From positions 27,863,960 to 27,927,959 of the forward strand of contig NC_092563.1 of NCBI RefSeq assembly GCF_037975245.1: a DNA stretch of 64,000 nucleotides. The letters are read 5' to 3'. Position 1 is the stretch's first letter. The number at the start of each line of letters is the position of its first letter. A program made the position numbers and the translations under genes. The notes below the pieces were generated by a model. That model searched no databases and was not told where the DNA came from. It saw nothing but the letters and a program-made list of their open reading frames with translations. This DNA comes from Apostichopus japonicus (lineage: Eukaryota > Echinodermata > Holothuroidea > Aspidochirotida > Stichopodidae). Shown one piece after another: positions 13,501 to 23,200 of this stretch.

Positions 13501-14540
13501 ATGACGGCAGGGATGAGACATCAAGCACAATGAAAACAGAGATTCCAACCACCACCACAGAGCAGCTGAACAAGTTACCATCGAATCCGCACCATGCGTC
13601 ATCATCTGCAGGTGCACCCGCCAGAGTGACTTCAAATCCGGAAGGTGTTGCAGCCGCTGCTCAAATGCAGGCCATGCAAGCTATGCAAGCACACATGATG
13701 CCCCCATTCCCACCACAAATTCCATTTCCTAGCTCGGAAGAGAAGAAGGAAGAGAGAGGCAGTAGCAACAGCAAGCACAGCAGTGGGGAGAGCAGTAAGA
13801 CCAAAGAGGAAAGAAAGTCGGAGAAAACCAAGAGTAGTTCTTCTTCTGCCTCCTCATCGCACGAAACCAAGCAGGCAAGCAGCAGTTACGGGATGCTACC
13901 CAACGTGTCTGCCGGTGATGCAGCCCTCATGTCCTACTTCTACGGAGGTCTCGCTCCTTACTATGCCCAGATGCCCATGATGTACCCTGTCTACCCGATG
14001 GGCGCCGAAATGTTCTATGCTCAAGATCCGACCATGCAGGCGGCTGCCGCTTTCTCGCCTCATCTCCTGCAAGCCTATGCCGGCAACCCGCTAGCCATGC
14101 AACAGATCCAACAAATGCAGCAGCAGATACAGGCAGTGTCCTCCAAGACGGGCGGCAAGGAGCAGCATCACAAGGCAGGGAGCAGCTCTTCCAGTGAGAG
14201 GAAGAACAGTATGAGCAGCATCAAGGAGATGGAGCTGATACTGAAGCCAAACTCCTCCACCAACCGGTACCTCTGTAAACGCTGCGAGAAGGTCTACACG
14301 GACCTAGAGTCGGTGAAATCGCATCAGGTGACGTCCTGCTTCCTGGGTCAGGTTGTGAATATCGAAGAGACCGTGGAGAAGCTGCCATCGAATCGGTTCC
14401 TGTGTCAGGTGTGTCCCAAGGAGACCCTAATTACCGATGAGGATGTACTGAAGCACCTTCATTCCTTTACCCACCAGCAGAGGGCATTCCTCAGTCAGTA
14501 TGAGTTATTATCCAAACCAGATACTAAGAAAGAGAAATAA
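4521..14540 (+). CDS. ZFHX3: Zinc finger homeobox protein, ZFHX3/ZFHX4 type (ATBF1-like)
   Basis: Encodes a 3339-residue nuclear transcription factor. Four homeodomains lie at about residues 1968-2027, 2361-2422, 2613-2674 and 2873-2934, with recognition helices containing WFRN, WFQN, WFQN and WFQN. About 27 C2H2-like motifs surround them: pairs near 541/573, 627/685, 820/861, 916/968, 1081/1114, a cluster at 1216-1320, three at 1430-1525, single ones near 1685 and 1781, one after each of homeodomains 2, 3 and 4, one before homeodomain 3, and two at the C-terminus (3253, 3295). A Gln/Met-rich stretch spans about 1594-1650 and a Ser/Lys-rich one about 3080-3130. Possible CtBP-docking motifs are ALDLSKK (near 1022) and PPDLSV (near 2425). 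This order matches vertebrate ZFHX3/ZFHX4 (about 3600-3700 residues) and fly zfh2. The ATG at 4521 was chosen because TAG at 4515-4517 lies in frame just upstream. The coding region is one exon, unlike the multi-exon vertebrate genes. Assignment to ZFHX3 rather than ZFHX4 is not possible by eye; an invertebrate would probably have one co-orthologue. Confidence 0.96.
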   Translation: MAASNQEPCTVEETDYITNGKLTVDNIPDVKINQKDSALLNHVKVATKKLSSDQNEFKVNGNSLNFSPLYEQGDGSDDHHNGTDPPGEETNKSESNGRVVTCSYCMQQFDHLQVYMEHKCPGKEGTGTMPDQTDEECEGSDMESFQGEILYQEDGSAYLVDNSNLPNNADNALKLYQNALGVTPTSSASSTINRLVNALHIPTYMTMRNLSQLNISLQGPYGTPMVHSFRVYDVRNKESEEDTKDEISSSKHTDGDKPKEDAQLTPGEFSGKPILMCFLCKLSFGFAKSFLAHATQEHQIELHQEEKEIMSTKAQSAIIQGIEKEPLLSFLELITTKAQKSEPYVRPASEGGYMPQFLTSSATTSSGYGYPMSVAISTTSPSVITSTKATSNAAQSVLLSPSIELNRTGEEESKAPGTQPERGLGRNSPSDQHLKYPPSKSEQITSGSELDSKDQDALNNAEINQDGKWETVASANEHQECVHEREHNLMGDDTGVRDSSPRVNGEASSPESFPKDQTEGDGFEVGISEHAGCSGDKNCNVECPKCDAVLSSSRSLGGHMTMMHSRNSCKTLKCPKCNWHYKYQQTLEAHMKEKHPEDETKCVYCENQEAHPRLSRGESYTCGYKPYRCGICNYSTTTKGNLSIHMQSDKHLNNVQELQTGGEHNYLQTKLCDLAAITKPKQKQTWRCEACDYETSVARNLNIHMTSQKHIQNMMTIHQNVSQMQRELQANLANISPDESLYVAMTQNMIPMMAPGMSEQTASAVDIQQLMANYQYDPITYGAMMNQLAMSGINPLEMVEEANVSNVPDDPTKDEPLSLFHCAVCNRFSTDSFEALFHHVQKDRSEPNTHLWKMVIGDTQQCTLCNYSTQVKANFQLHLKTDKHNQKLNLFNHIREGGKQNEWRLKYMNVGNPVQVRCNACDFYTHSVDKLCSHCHPNNFRHETNMKLFRHLQKIKITYNVVSKSFRCPMCNFVTKNKLSLVQHVQSQHHVDNETQPGNQKADSRPSSQPSSSTESTTTEAALDLSKKEPSTDKKKDKEAQETPTENAPSPAEDEGTAKLMKMFSQFSLPTPEIPDGPQIITCPYCKFSSVDHQHMAEHVVTQHSLKPQPLLRCPLCQEICTNRINLEVHLLDVHSVTRDCISSLLRNVEPNDWNSQPSTSNEAADLPEKKVKEETSEKPPTPEVKSSIPEEKEPDCIDLAKGGPFPEADAAELYRCQNCHKKFASIDLLYTHQEKVCPLTEQDTPRGPGFLCWKRGCNQYFKSPAGLRTHFKEIHSKPKVPTYNITAYKFKCSQCTLAFKTRDKLMEHDRTHSMIKCIACQKSFPSPSVLRIHIDTVHSELSKTDLLQYYNTIPRIREALGAPIEEAAPSPPLTPKMVEAKTSDSCPIDDGVSSQKELAKGLAKEDMTDDHSEPVVPDEDSYYDPAKKYKCHRCIIGFARQSERTKHERTLQHKNEQNYMMDRYFDPKRPFKCDLCRESFTQKSILLSHLNSVSHLHKLKQSMNEPGDPDAEYLPGETKPYRCKLCKVSYSTHTTLDTHFRSVLHQSRANKRDTHGGNGLPHNTDSPRQEDPAETKDTAADSSRTTTPMNDSQQKQLQAQLQQHAQMQAQQAHFQQLQFQQLAQMQSYQQAYLQQQIAHLTGNTSAAMDPSAMLSPELAMMAMAAGFPPSLYHPMAVSVPTCSVCAAQFQTQEALTQHHQQAHGIKKTSSETASTTNPEPTPPVSTAPVTAPSADGIPVKRKRSSAVQRKLLASYGFDLVQQFNEFAQGLPQSIAAEDKFRCKDCPKEFSSIWVFKAHVEEMHKQLLDINKVEEYALVFRDELREEIDEGEPEGKITIKKEKIDIENNSRPSSVDLKRKSPATEDSKSTPPPKSMTPKEETLKAMEKLQEQASNPLMPPPTQPPTQQMLLSNAYHMAVMQAMQPMQPFPVMQPAMHQLQASSTAMPPSQQMQFLDPNAAVPSRPGMKRGRTRISEDQLKVLKAYFNISNSPADDQIMEMSMKTGLPNKVIKHWFRNTLFKERQRNKDSPYNFNNPPTTSLTDVIETPKAEKDDTNDSHTETFAKSSTGMELKTNQQQMEEKLYKKPEPDRIKEALGAVQVQDDAAKREADKKKGERLANIIKAKIDTSKDQLPKASAPPPPSAPKVEQQSMAVAPVAEEEIIHDSKEKTDSDMLELPAIEKDNAERNADAMVCESKKRDSPHFAHSDEKPAEALDIATPKESGDEFETESPSVLTHGIKALCDQGIPFEVSSRKPSREALEDLYAFPGEKVVKDKRPKEHKDVPYRDLLKGAKEETKYDSKISRPPVSVSVSSTPTSSISDMASPLSSPVSPATYSMSAVSPPATTSSGSSNGSNTPSSRRSGRTRFTDYQIKVLQEFFETNAYPRDEDVEHLSRLLNLNGRVIVVWFQNARQKARKIFENQPPPDLSVDPGDEFRSRDSCLSYQCNRCGFIFQRFHDLIKHQKHLCTGSAAKAGSSQPLSASVSSKTREEGREPEKKVVEKVKEKEEVAIKKEPKTYQCEKCNINFASSEEWQEHQQMHLMNMGLFGSYFSGQQVPYMYMPYEDVNGLTPEKYMSFMNSSSGSLEEPSSKRKYSETSDGSDRGNDSDQHRDKRLRTTITPAQLDILYSKYQEDSNPTRRMLDMIAHEVGLKKRVVQVWFQNTRARERKGQFRISALQQARKCPFCDEMFKSKNAMETHARMRHFDQYSSKEQLEELISQAEPGLLSPHSDRAASTHSEEGFEGYTTLKGKARDHYLVISEDGDHFEYSRPHHEDGHESSRRDDAFTAEDESDKFGEGSDELDVYTSEISFDENASEGTSRETDIMSPTSSMVGEDLANSDRAPSEAGSLDRSEDSISNCDDAEQRQRLRECGKRYRTHMTQFQLKVLKHCFADYRTPIMQECELLGQEVGLPRRVVQVWFQNSRAKEKKVKSNVTKQFGLIGTASDGRPEMCTLCGVKYAGMMSVRDHIFTEQHIRNVKKKVRVEMEKIDKNDGRDETSSTMKTEIPTTTTEQLNKLPSNPHHASSSAGAPARVTSNPEGVAAAAQMQAMQAMQAHMMPPFPPQIPFPSSEEKKEERGSSNSKHSSGESSKTKEERKSEKTKSSSSSASSSHETKQASSSYGMLPNVSAGDAALMSYFYGGLAPYYAQMPMMYPVYPMGAEMFYAQDPTMQAAAAFSPHLLQAYAGNPLAMQQIQQMQQQIQAVSSKTGGKEQHHKAGSSSSSERKNSMSSIKEMELILKPNSSTNRYLCKRCEKVYTDLESVKSHQVTSCFLGQVVNIEETVEKLPSNRFLCQVCPKETLITDEDVLKHLHSFTHQQRAFLSQYELLSKPDTKKEK

Positions 14541-17500
14541 TCAGGTTTTCTAAAACAACTCAGGTTGTGGATATTTGTAGCAAAACAAAGAGAAAAAAAA
14601 AGGTCATATTTATGGAGACATATTTTCTACTGCCACCAAGTAAAAACATCAGCCAAACTAATTTAAGGAAATCTTTCTAAGAGAAATTTGGAAAGTTCTT
14701 CCCATTTTTCCTTAACAGGAAAACCAGAAACCACGTTGAGAATAATTTAGTGATTAATGGCATTCAGTGATGTATAAACAGCAGTATCTTTCATCCTTTA
14801 TCTGCCACTAGAAAAACTGTAATCTTATCTATTGTATTCACTTTTCATGTCTAAAGGAACGTTAAAAGAGACCATTATTTTAATCTGTAAGGGCAATCTT
14901 CTAACCTAGAATGAAAAATGTTTAATAATGCTGCCTTCGTGTGTACGTGCCAAATTAGGTTTATAACAATGTAACTTTTCTTCCTTAAGCGATGTCAGAG
15001 GGACCTTTGGCATTTCACTTAGACAAAAATATCAGAAATAAAGCCCATTGTTTGAGATATTGGAGAGACAAACAAAAGGATACTAAAAATAAAAAATGTT
15101 TTAGCTTAAAAGCAAAACAACTAAATGCTATTTTTCTTTTGCTGCATCTTAAAAGATAAACTTCAGCTAAAGCTTTGAAAGTTGTATATTTGTGGGTAAC
15201 ACACTATTATAGAAAAATCAGCTATGTGAATATTGATTTAGGACTTGCAGGGTAGAACACTGGAAGTTTGGTTGCTAGGCACCGACTGGAGTTAATCCTG
15301 CCTTAAGTCTGTTATGTAACTCCACTTCTTATTGGTCGTTCGATAATATCCTTGATAGTTATAATAAATAAATAAAAAAATTGGAAAAAAAAGCTCATAA
15401 AAATGGCAAGTTTCTCCAAATTCAAAAAGCCTTGTTTATTTTCTATGCAGCTGTGTTCTTTTTTTCATATTCCCTTTTATGGTCTTGACAGATTTTGTGG
15501 GAATGCAAAAAGTTTGAGAAAACAGTAAAGCATTTTGTGGTAGTTGGATTTTAATTCTCTTTTTGTTCAAAAAACTTCTTCTTCTTGTTTGATCAGGGCA
15601 GAGTAGGATCTGTACATATAAAATGGATAGTGAACATGATTACAGAAGTAATATTTACCAAATAACATTTACAGAAACTACACAAAAAGATACACACACC
15701 AGCAGCCTTGGTGGTACCTTTATCAGTCCATATACACTTAATTGAAAATATGATTATGTAATTGTTGTTGTTTGCCATATTCGTACTTACTATAGTGCAA
15801 ACATCGGAAGTAAGAAATCATTTTGATTGCTCTCTCGCTGAAAGTCAGGAAGGGATGAACACCGTATCAATGGTCAAGCACACTTAAGGGTAAAAGTAAA
15901 ATAACTGAGATGATTTGTTATTTATCAGTCTTAGTTACTGGTGTATACTATAAAGTTTTGTCCCTCCAGTACTGTGGTAGCACACAGAAATAAATAGCAT
16001 GAGCTAAGATACTGGAAATCAACACAGTCAAAGGCATTGGTCTATTGGTTTGTTTTTTTTTGGGGGGGGGGGGGGTTTCAAGAGAAAAGGAAATCATTTC
16101 ATGATTGTTAGAATGTTATGAACTCTCCCATGTTTAGCTTAATAACGATGTCAAATCAGGGTGAAGAGCACAGCTAGTACTTATTCAGGCAGTAACAATT
16201 AGCGGGCGACTAATTATCTAATTAACTAAGAAATATCAGATGAAGCCAGTACTCACTGACGCTAAAGCAGAATCACTAGTAACATTTGATGGTGTTATAT
16301 ATCTCAGTTTTGATTGGGGTCTTTTTCTTCTTTTTTTCCTTTCCTTCTTAATTCCACACATTCTGAAATGTTTACAGTTTATCAGGAATTGTTATAATCA
16401 AAGATGTAAACTTTTTACATGATTTTTTTATGTCAACCACGTTACTTACTTCATATGATATGGACACCAGCATGTTTAATTTACAAAGAAAGAAATATGT
16501 ATGCATTTTTCCTTACTAGCAGATATGCTAGAATGGTCAGATGAGTTTGAGCTATTGCTCAGAATTCAGCTCCCACAGTTTGGCATGTATATAAGACAAA
16601 TTCTGTTGTAGACATTTTTGGGCCAGGTGAAGGGAGGAGGAGGGGTGGAGATTAGTCAAGACTGTGAAGAACTGATAATATAGATTTTTTTGATGTGGGA
16701 CCCAACTTTTCCTGGTTGACTTCTGGTAGTGTTTTCATGTGTTCGAATGGCTCCATGTTAAAGTGAAGAAAAAGTATTTTCTTGTAAAGACTTATTCATG
16801 TTTTCTACTTGTGTGATGAATGGAGAAATATTGATGGCTGATTTGCGTAGAATCTTTCAGAATGTTGAAAATGTAAATTTAAACTTTTTTTTTTCCTGGG
16901 GAATTTTGTCATCTGAAATGTAAGTGGTCACACATTTGTCAGAAATGCTGATGTTTCAAGAACTTGAACTAAAAGATTTAATATCCTCCTTCACAAATAT
17001 GTTCACATACCTTAACTTGATACTGTTTACTCGATACGATTAACTCGTTACTGTTAACTCGTTACTGTTAACTCGTTACTGTTAACCTGTTCATGTGGAT
17101 ACCGATTAGGATTGTAGAATATGATTGAAGCAACATGTTGGAGAATCTGCGTATCCACGTTTATATAAGCAAAAAAATAATTGTAGATTTCATTAAGTGT
17201 GAAATAGTTGTGGTCTGAATTCTCTGATGTGTTTCACTGTCTTAGATATCAACTGATTTGTAAAGATCAGCATTTCTCTTTATTTCTTCTTTTTTTTCAA
17301 AAAACTTAAAGTGTGTTTGAATGGGAGAAAGCTTTGTTGGGAGTTTTTAAATATACCTCGAATTTATGTACGAATAAAACCATTTAGAAGGACCTCATTA
17401 AGAGCCAAAGGCGCCTCAAAAGCTATTTTGTAGTAAATTTTTCATTTTCTCTTTATAATTCTTTTTTTCTTCTCTCTTTGCATTACGAAAAAAAAAAAAT

Positions 17501-20230
17501 AGAAATAATACTAATGTATGTTGATATTTGCTATTCCTAGTCTTGTTATATTGTACAGTGTCAAAGACAGTTTTGATTTCCCTTTATTAAAGAAAAAAAG
17601 GGGATCAAAAGTGAAGGATTTTTTCCATTTTTTTCTTTTGTAGGTGAAATCTGTAAAGTTTTGTGGTATTAAATGAGAACTGTGTAAAGTGTGTTTTTTG
17701 AGGCATTTTTCTCCGAGTAATATGGTACTTCTGACCGCCGTTGGTGTGGTGATGTCGTTTGTGGGAATAGTCGTTCATACAGTAATACCTCGTAAAAGAA
17801 ATACAGAGCTTAACTTTTTTGGTGAATATTGTGCAAAGTTTGTGAGCAAGATTTAACCAATCAAAGTATTCTTAAATAATGAGCAGTTTAATAAAAAATT
17901 GTAAAAAAAAATCAGTGGATTTTTAAGTTAGTTATTAAATTGGTGCTAGATATTAATTATATTGATGGAGAGAGACCGCAGAGATGCGAAGTGGGGGTTT
18001 AGGAAACCTTTTTACCATACCAACCATCTATGTTGAATTCACATTGGCGGTGGTATCTCAGCACTTGGAACATCATCATTTTCTGCTGGAGATTTTGTGT
18101 TTTGGCCCCTTTCGCCCCCCCCCCCCCCACCCCCTTCACTCTTCCAACTTCAAGAATAGTCTTGCATCAAACATGTGTGAATTATTTTAAGAACCGCTTT
18201 GCAGGGACCATCTACAATAACCTTAGGTTTGTGTCTTAAGTTTTTTTTTTTTTTTCCTTCTTCTTGTTTTTCTCCTCAACCCAAACCAAATTATTTCTCT
18301 CATTTTTCATTTGTGGCCAAAACAAAATTCATTAAACAGGAAACAAACTCCTCAATGTTGGTTTGTTTGAGAATGTGAAAGTTCTTTCTGTGAAAGTTTT
18401 TTTTTTATATTTACTATGGCAAAATATTTTTGGTTAGAAATTTAAGCAAACAGCCTAGCTCTCACTCAAGCTCGAGAAAGTAGTTACAGAATAGTACCTC
18501 CTTTTGTATCGCTGCTCGATAGGCATCTCAGGCTAACGCCTCCAGCCAATAAAAATGAAAAAAAGAGAGATCACCTCAATGAATTTATGAAAATAATTTT
18601 CATTTCAATGTAGCATTAGACCTATCTTTATTTCTCTCTCTCTCGTCTTTTGTAATTTGTAAAAAAAAAAAATCATTGTGTATAGTATAACATTGTACCT
18701 CATTTTATAGTAACTATTGGACATAACCATATTCTATCTAGATAGAGTCATACAGCTGTTTCCCTGCTCGCTTGCTTTTTTTTTTCTTTCTTTTTTTGTG
18801 TACAGTCACATTTTTTCACCAATTCTCTCATTTTCTGCTTAAATTGTTTGTTCAATCTCTTTGCCACTTTGTTTCTTTCTTTTGTTGCAGTTTCTTTCTG
18901 TTTTTCTTCTTCTTTTTTCTTCTTTCTCTCCCTGCATGATAAATCATCCTCTTTTATTGTTTCTAAATTTTTTTCCAGCATCTTTGATCTTAGAGATCCC
19001 ATGCTACAATAGTACTCCTGTATAAAAAAAACTAAATGAGACTTTTTGATGTTGTATGAAAGATACACCAGATCCTTGTGTCATGGATCACTCAGTCCGC
19101 AATCACGAAGAGACTGTGGAGACTTTATTAGTTAAAAATCATTTTCCTCTCTCTGTAAGGCAGCTGGGATGAAGTTAAGGTACTCGTAAGAGAGCTCTCT
19201 CTCTCCATATTCAACCATTTGGATTGGAGGTGAAAGTAAGGGGCTCGCTTTTGTTTTTGTATATTGTCATCAATTTCTGGGATTCAATCTGCTTGTAATT
19301 TTTTAGTCCCCCGATTACGCTACTATCCGTGGGTGAATTTCTCTTCCACCCAGGACATCCCCATTGTGCAGCTAACAATTAAGTAAAGAGTGCTCGTTAC
19401 ATTTCACCTTGATTTTCCGCTAGCTGAAGTCGATTTTTCCTTCTTTTCTTTGTATTTTTTTTTCCTTAATTCTTTTCGTTCTCCCCCTTCCATATCAGCT
19501 TGATTACAGAATGAAAAGTTGATGAAACTAATCACAAATTGGTGCCATGCTCTCCTCCTCCTGTTAATACTCTCTGCATCATATTCCTCTAACTCTGCCA
19601 TTTTGCTTCTCTTCTTTTTCGTGTTTAGTTCTGCCCGCTTTTCAACCTTCATTTCTTTTCTTTTCTTAATTTTAATAGATTTAGAACTAAAGTTATAGTT
19701 ATTCTTTTCATCTAAGTTAGGCTCTAAGCATCAGTTATTCTTCCTTAGAAACATCTTTGTTCATAATAACCATAAATGATATTTCTCCTCTTTTCATTAT
19801 TATTTTTTTTTTAATGCTTTGGTGCCCGTAAAGCATTGGTAATCATATGGAATGCTTTGTAATGTCAAATGAGTGCTAATCCTCCCCTGTTCACTTTTGT
19901 AACAGGATTGTTAGTTTTGAGGCTTTGCTCGATTTTTTTTATTATTATTATTATCTCGTACTGAATTCTTCTTTAGGTTTTTCAATTTTTTTTCTTTTTT
20001 CCATCTGTTTCTTCTAAGTGAGGCTGTTGCTGAATAATGAGTCTTTTTAATCCTATATACATATAAATATATTATTATTATTATTATTACTATATCGTAA
20101 ACTAATCCACTGCCCTTCTCCTTACTGCTTTACATTGCTGTCATCACTCCCATAACTACTTCTTTAAAAATAACTTCTATTTTCTTTGTTATCGTCGTCC
20201 AGTCGTCATAAGATGAAATCGAAATAAAGC
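14541..20230 (+). other. Probable long T-rich 3' UTR and downstream flank of ZFHX
   Basis: No coding potential is seen. The + strand stays T-rich with many AT-rich elements. AATAAA-type poly(A) signals occur at about 15037, within 15360-15375, near 17372, near 17890 and at 20223-20228, so the true 3' end cannot be fixed. Homopolymer tracts occur at 16050-16075 (T then G) and 18116-18130 (C). ZFHX genes commonly have long 3' UTRs; assigning this whole stretch to the transcript is inference. Confidence 0.45.
17026..17095. repeat. Short 14-bp tandem repeat
   Basis: The unit GTTAACTCGTTACT occurs in three near-identical copies flanked by degenerate ones (CGATTAACTCG at the left, GTTAACCTGTT at the right), within the probable ZFHX 3' UTR. 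Confidence 0.85.
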
Positions 20231-23200
20231 TGCCTAAAATAGCCATAAATTTTAGAGACTTGCAGAGGTTGACAAAGTATTATTACATGTCTTTAGTGTT
20301 TCTCTGGTATATAATGTGTTAGTTAACTGTTGTACCATTAGTCTAACTGCTTTATATTTCTTTTTGCACATGTTACTAAGTGGCATGTTGTCACACAGTT
20401 TATTATTATCATTATCATCATGATTATTATTCTTATTATTATTATTACTATGATTATCATCACCTTTAATGATCACTACATGCTGTATATTAAAGCATTG
20501 CAACCAGTAGAATGGAATTGATAATAAGTATGGTCATTTAGATAAAAAAAAAGTAAGAGAAAGGGCTTTTTTGTTTAAATATCCAAGCCAAAATGAGAAA
20601 TCTGCACCAGGAAAAAATGTATTTTTGCAACGTGACAAAAAAAAAATTGTTTATTCTCTTCTCTTTTTTTTTGTTTCCCTTGTTCTTAAATATGGAATAA
20701 CATTGGTGGTTACAATTGGGGTGCAAAGGGATGATAATGGGGGTGCAAAAGGATGACAGTGGGGGTGCAAAGGGATTACAGTGGGGGTCCATTTGACTGT
20801 TGTCATAGTTTTCCCCAATTTTATCCATCCCTTCCCATATTTTGCCCTGCTGCAATCAAATCAATCCTTCCTCCACCCCCTCCCCACCCCACTTATTTCA
20901 AGTCAAACTTGTACAAAGCACATTCAAGATAATCTGTATTTCCTTTGAGAATATTCTAAAGACAAAAATTGCTCAAAATGTCAGACAATCAATTAAAAAG
21001 TCTTTGGTATGGCAGTATATTTATAGCTATGCTGTGCTCAATTTTGGGGTAAGAATTGCATGCTGTAGGTCCCATATAACCCTTATTGGTAATTACTTGA
21101 TCCAAAAGTGAGTGTTACAAAGACACTGTTGTAATGATCACATACGGAGTTGCATGTGTGATGGCTCTGACTTTGTTCTGGATAAATATTAACTCAATCT
21201 GGTTCCACTCGGCGAAATTAGTCACAAAGCCTCTAAGCTCCCTGGTTCAGATCGTTAGCATATTTTGTGATATAATCAATGATCCTTTTACAACTGGCTT
21301 ATTAATCTCAAGAACATAATACCTGGTTTAAAATTTAAAATGTTTTCAAGACATTAAAAACTTCCCAAATTATGTTCACCTTCACTTTTTGCGCATCCTA
21401 CGTGATCGGCTGTAAGAACATTTTCCGAGCATTTTGATATTGATAATATTAACATTAATGACGTCACCGTTAAAAGTCTGCTTATAAGAATCCTTACAAA
21501 CGTCTGGTTTATTTTAAATACAGATATATGACGTTGACTTGAATGTTCGACTTTGTTGGATAGTCTCATTTCAACTTTTGCCTAAATTCATTCTTTTGAG
21601 GGGATATTCTTCTTCTTCTTTTTACACATTTTCTACCCGAATATTTCTCAAACTAAGACTGCAACTGAACACTACACATAAGACACTGTTTCTATAGTTT
21701 TTTTTTCACATATAAAGGTAAACGAATTATCAACTAATGAAAATTAGATTCGATCCTCAGTATTTCATATTCCAATACTTCTTTTATAGTAGTATACCTG
21801 ATCATAGAACTCATAATAAACAGCCTAAATATCCCAGTGCCTCATAATGCACGAGGCCTAAACATTCAATTTTTCTGGTACAATACCCCCAGACCTTTGC
21901 CCTACCAGTTTGTCGGCTTCAACGACCCATGGCAACACCCACTCCTTGATCCGCCCTTCAAGTAAGCACATAAAAGCAAACCCTGGTACCCGTAACGACA
22001 ATGGCATACCTGGGCTTAGGATCATATTGGCGGGAATCATAATTAGGCTAATAACATGCTAATCGCGTATCTCATATATCTTTCTAACTAAACATTACAC
22101 AAACATCACGCGCCACCGACAGGAAGCACGCTTTATTAGTTTCAATTGTATATTGAAACAGCGAATGTTTTGTTAAGATGTTATCGCTGCTGAAGATTTC
22201 ACTAGAGTGCTTGTCTACATAACATTAAAAAACAAAACATGTCCCCCTACAATAGTCCTGTAATTGTAGTCATGATGTCATCCCTATGTCCATGAATCTA
22301 CAGTCTGAAGTAATATAATACTTTTATATGTAATTTCGTTTGTCAGTGACTGTGTGTCACATGCAAAGCTGCACTTACTTTTTTTTTCTTTATCCTGTTT
22401 TCATAATTTTCACAGTAATGTTTTTGACGTGGGTTTGTATGAACATTGGTCCAACTCCCTCCCCTCCCATAAATCCACCACCCCCCCCCCTCTCCCGTAT
22501 CTCCAACGGTGCCGGTGTCCATGCAGTGATACCATATTCGACGTTTGAATGAAAAATACGATACTTGAAATATTATGTAACTGTAGTCCAGGAGCGATTA
22601 CATTAGGCATATGTAATTAAGAGCTTTCCATTAACTTTGAGGGACACCAAAACAAATATTCTAATTTAGTGTGAAGGTGTAATGACTCACTTAGTAAGGA
22701 AAAATGGGAACGAACGTTGTAAAGTCGTGATCTCTTTAGTGAAACTGAAAGTTTTCTAAAAATTATGTGAAAATAATAATACACTGCGTCATCATAACTA
22801 CAATGTATATTTTGAACAAGTCACACATTCAATGTAATGATTCCCTTTTGCTCGTTATCACCTTCTTGGAAATTTTACTTATCACGTCATTTATCAATGA
22901 CAGTATTTGAAAATAATGCATGGCGCTATTCCAGAAAATGAAAGATGTAGAAAAGATAAATGCACACATTTTCTTTGTGTGCTGATAACGATGTTATCTA
23001 AAAAAACAAGGGGTAGCAACTACAATATCAATAAATAGCTATGTGCCCGAGTTATAAAACAGTTGTAAAAATGGTACAAACTATGCTGATAGCGTGAAAG
23101 AGAGGTGTTGAGAGCCGAGTTGGGCCCCGTGGATAACAATGTCACCGGGCCCGCCGCTTCTTGTACTTCGTTGACTTTATAAATAAAAGTTAACTTATAA

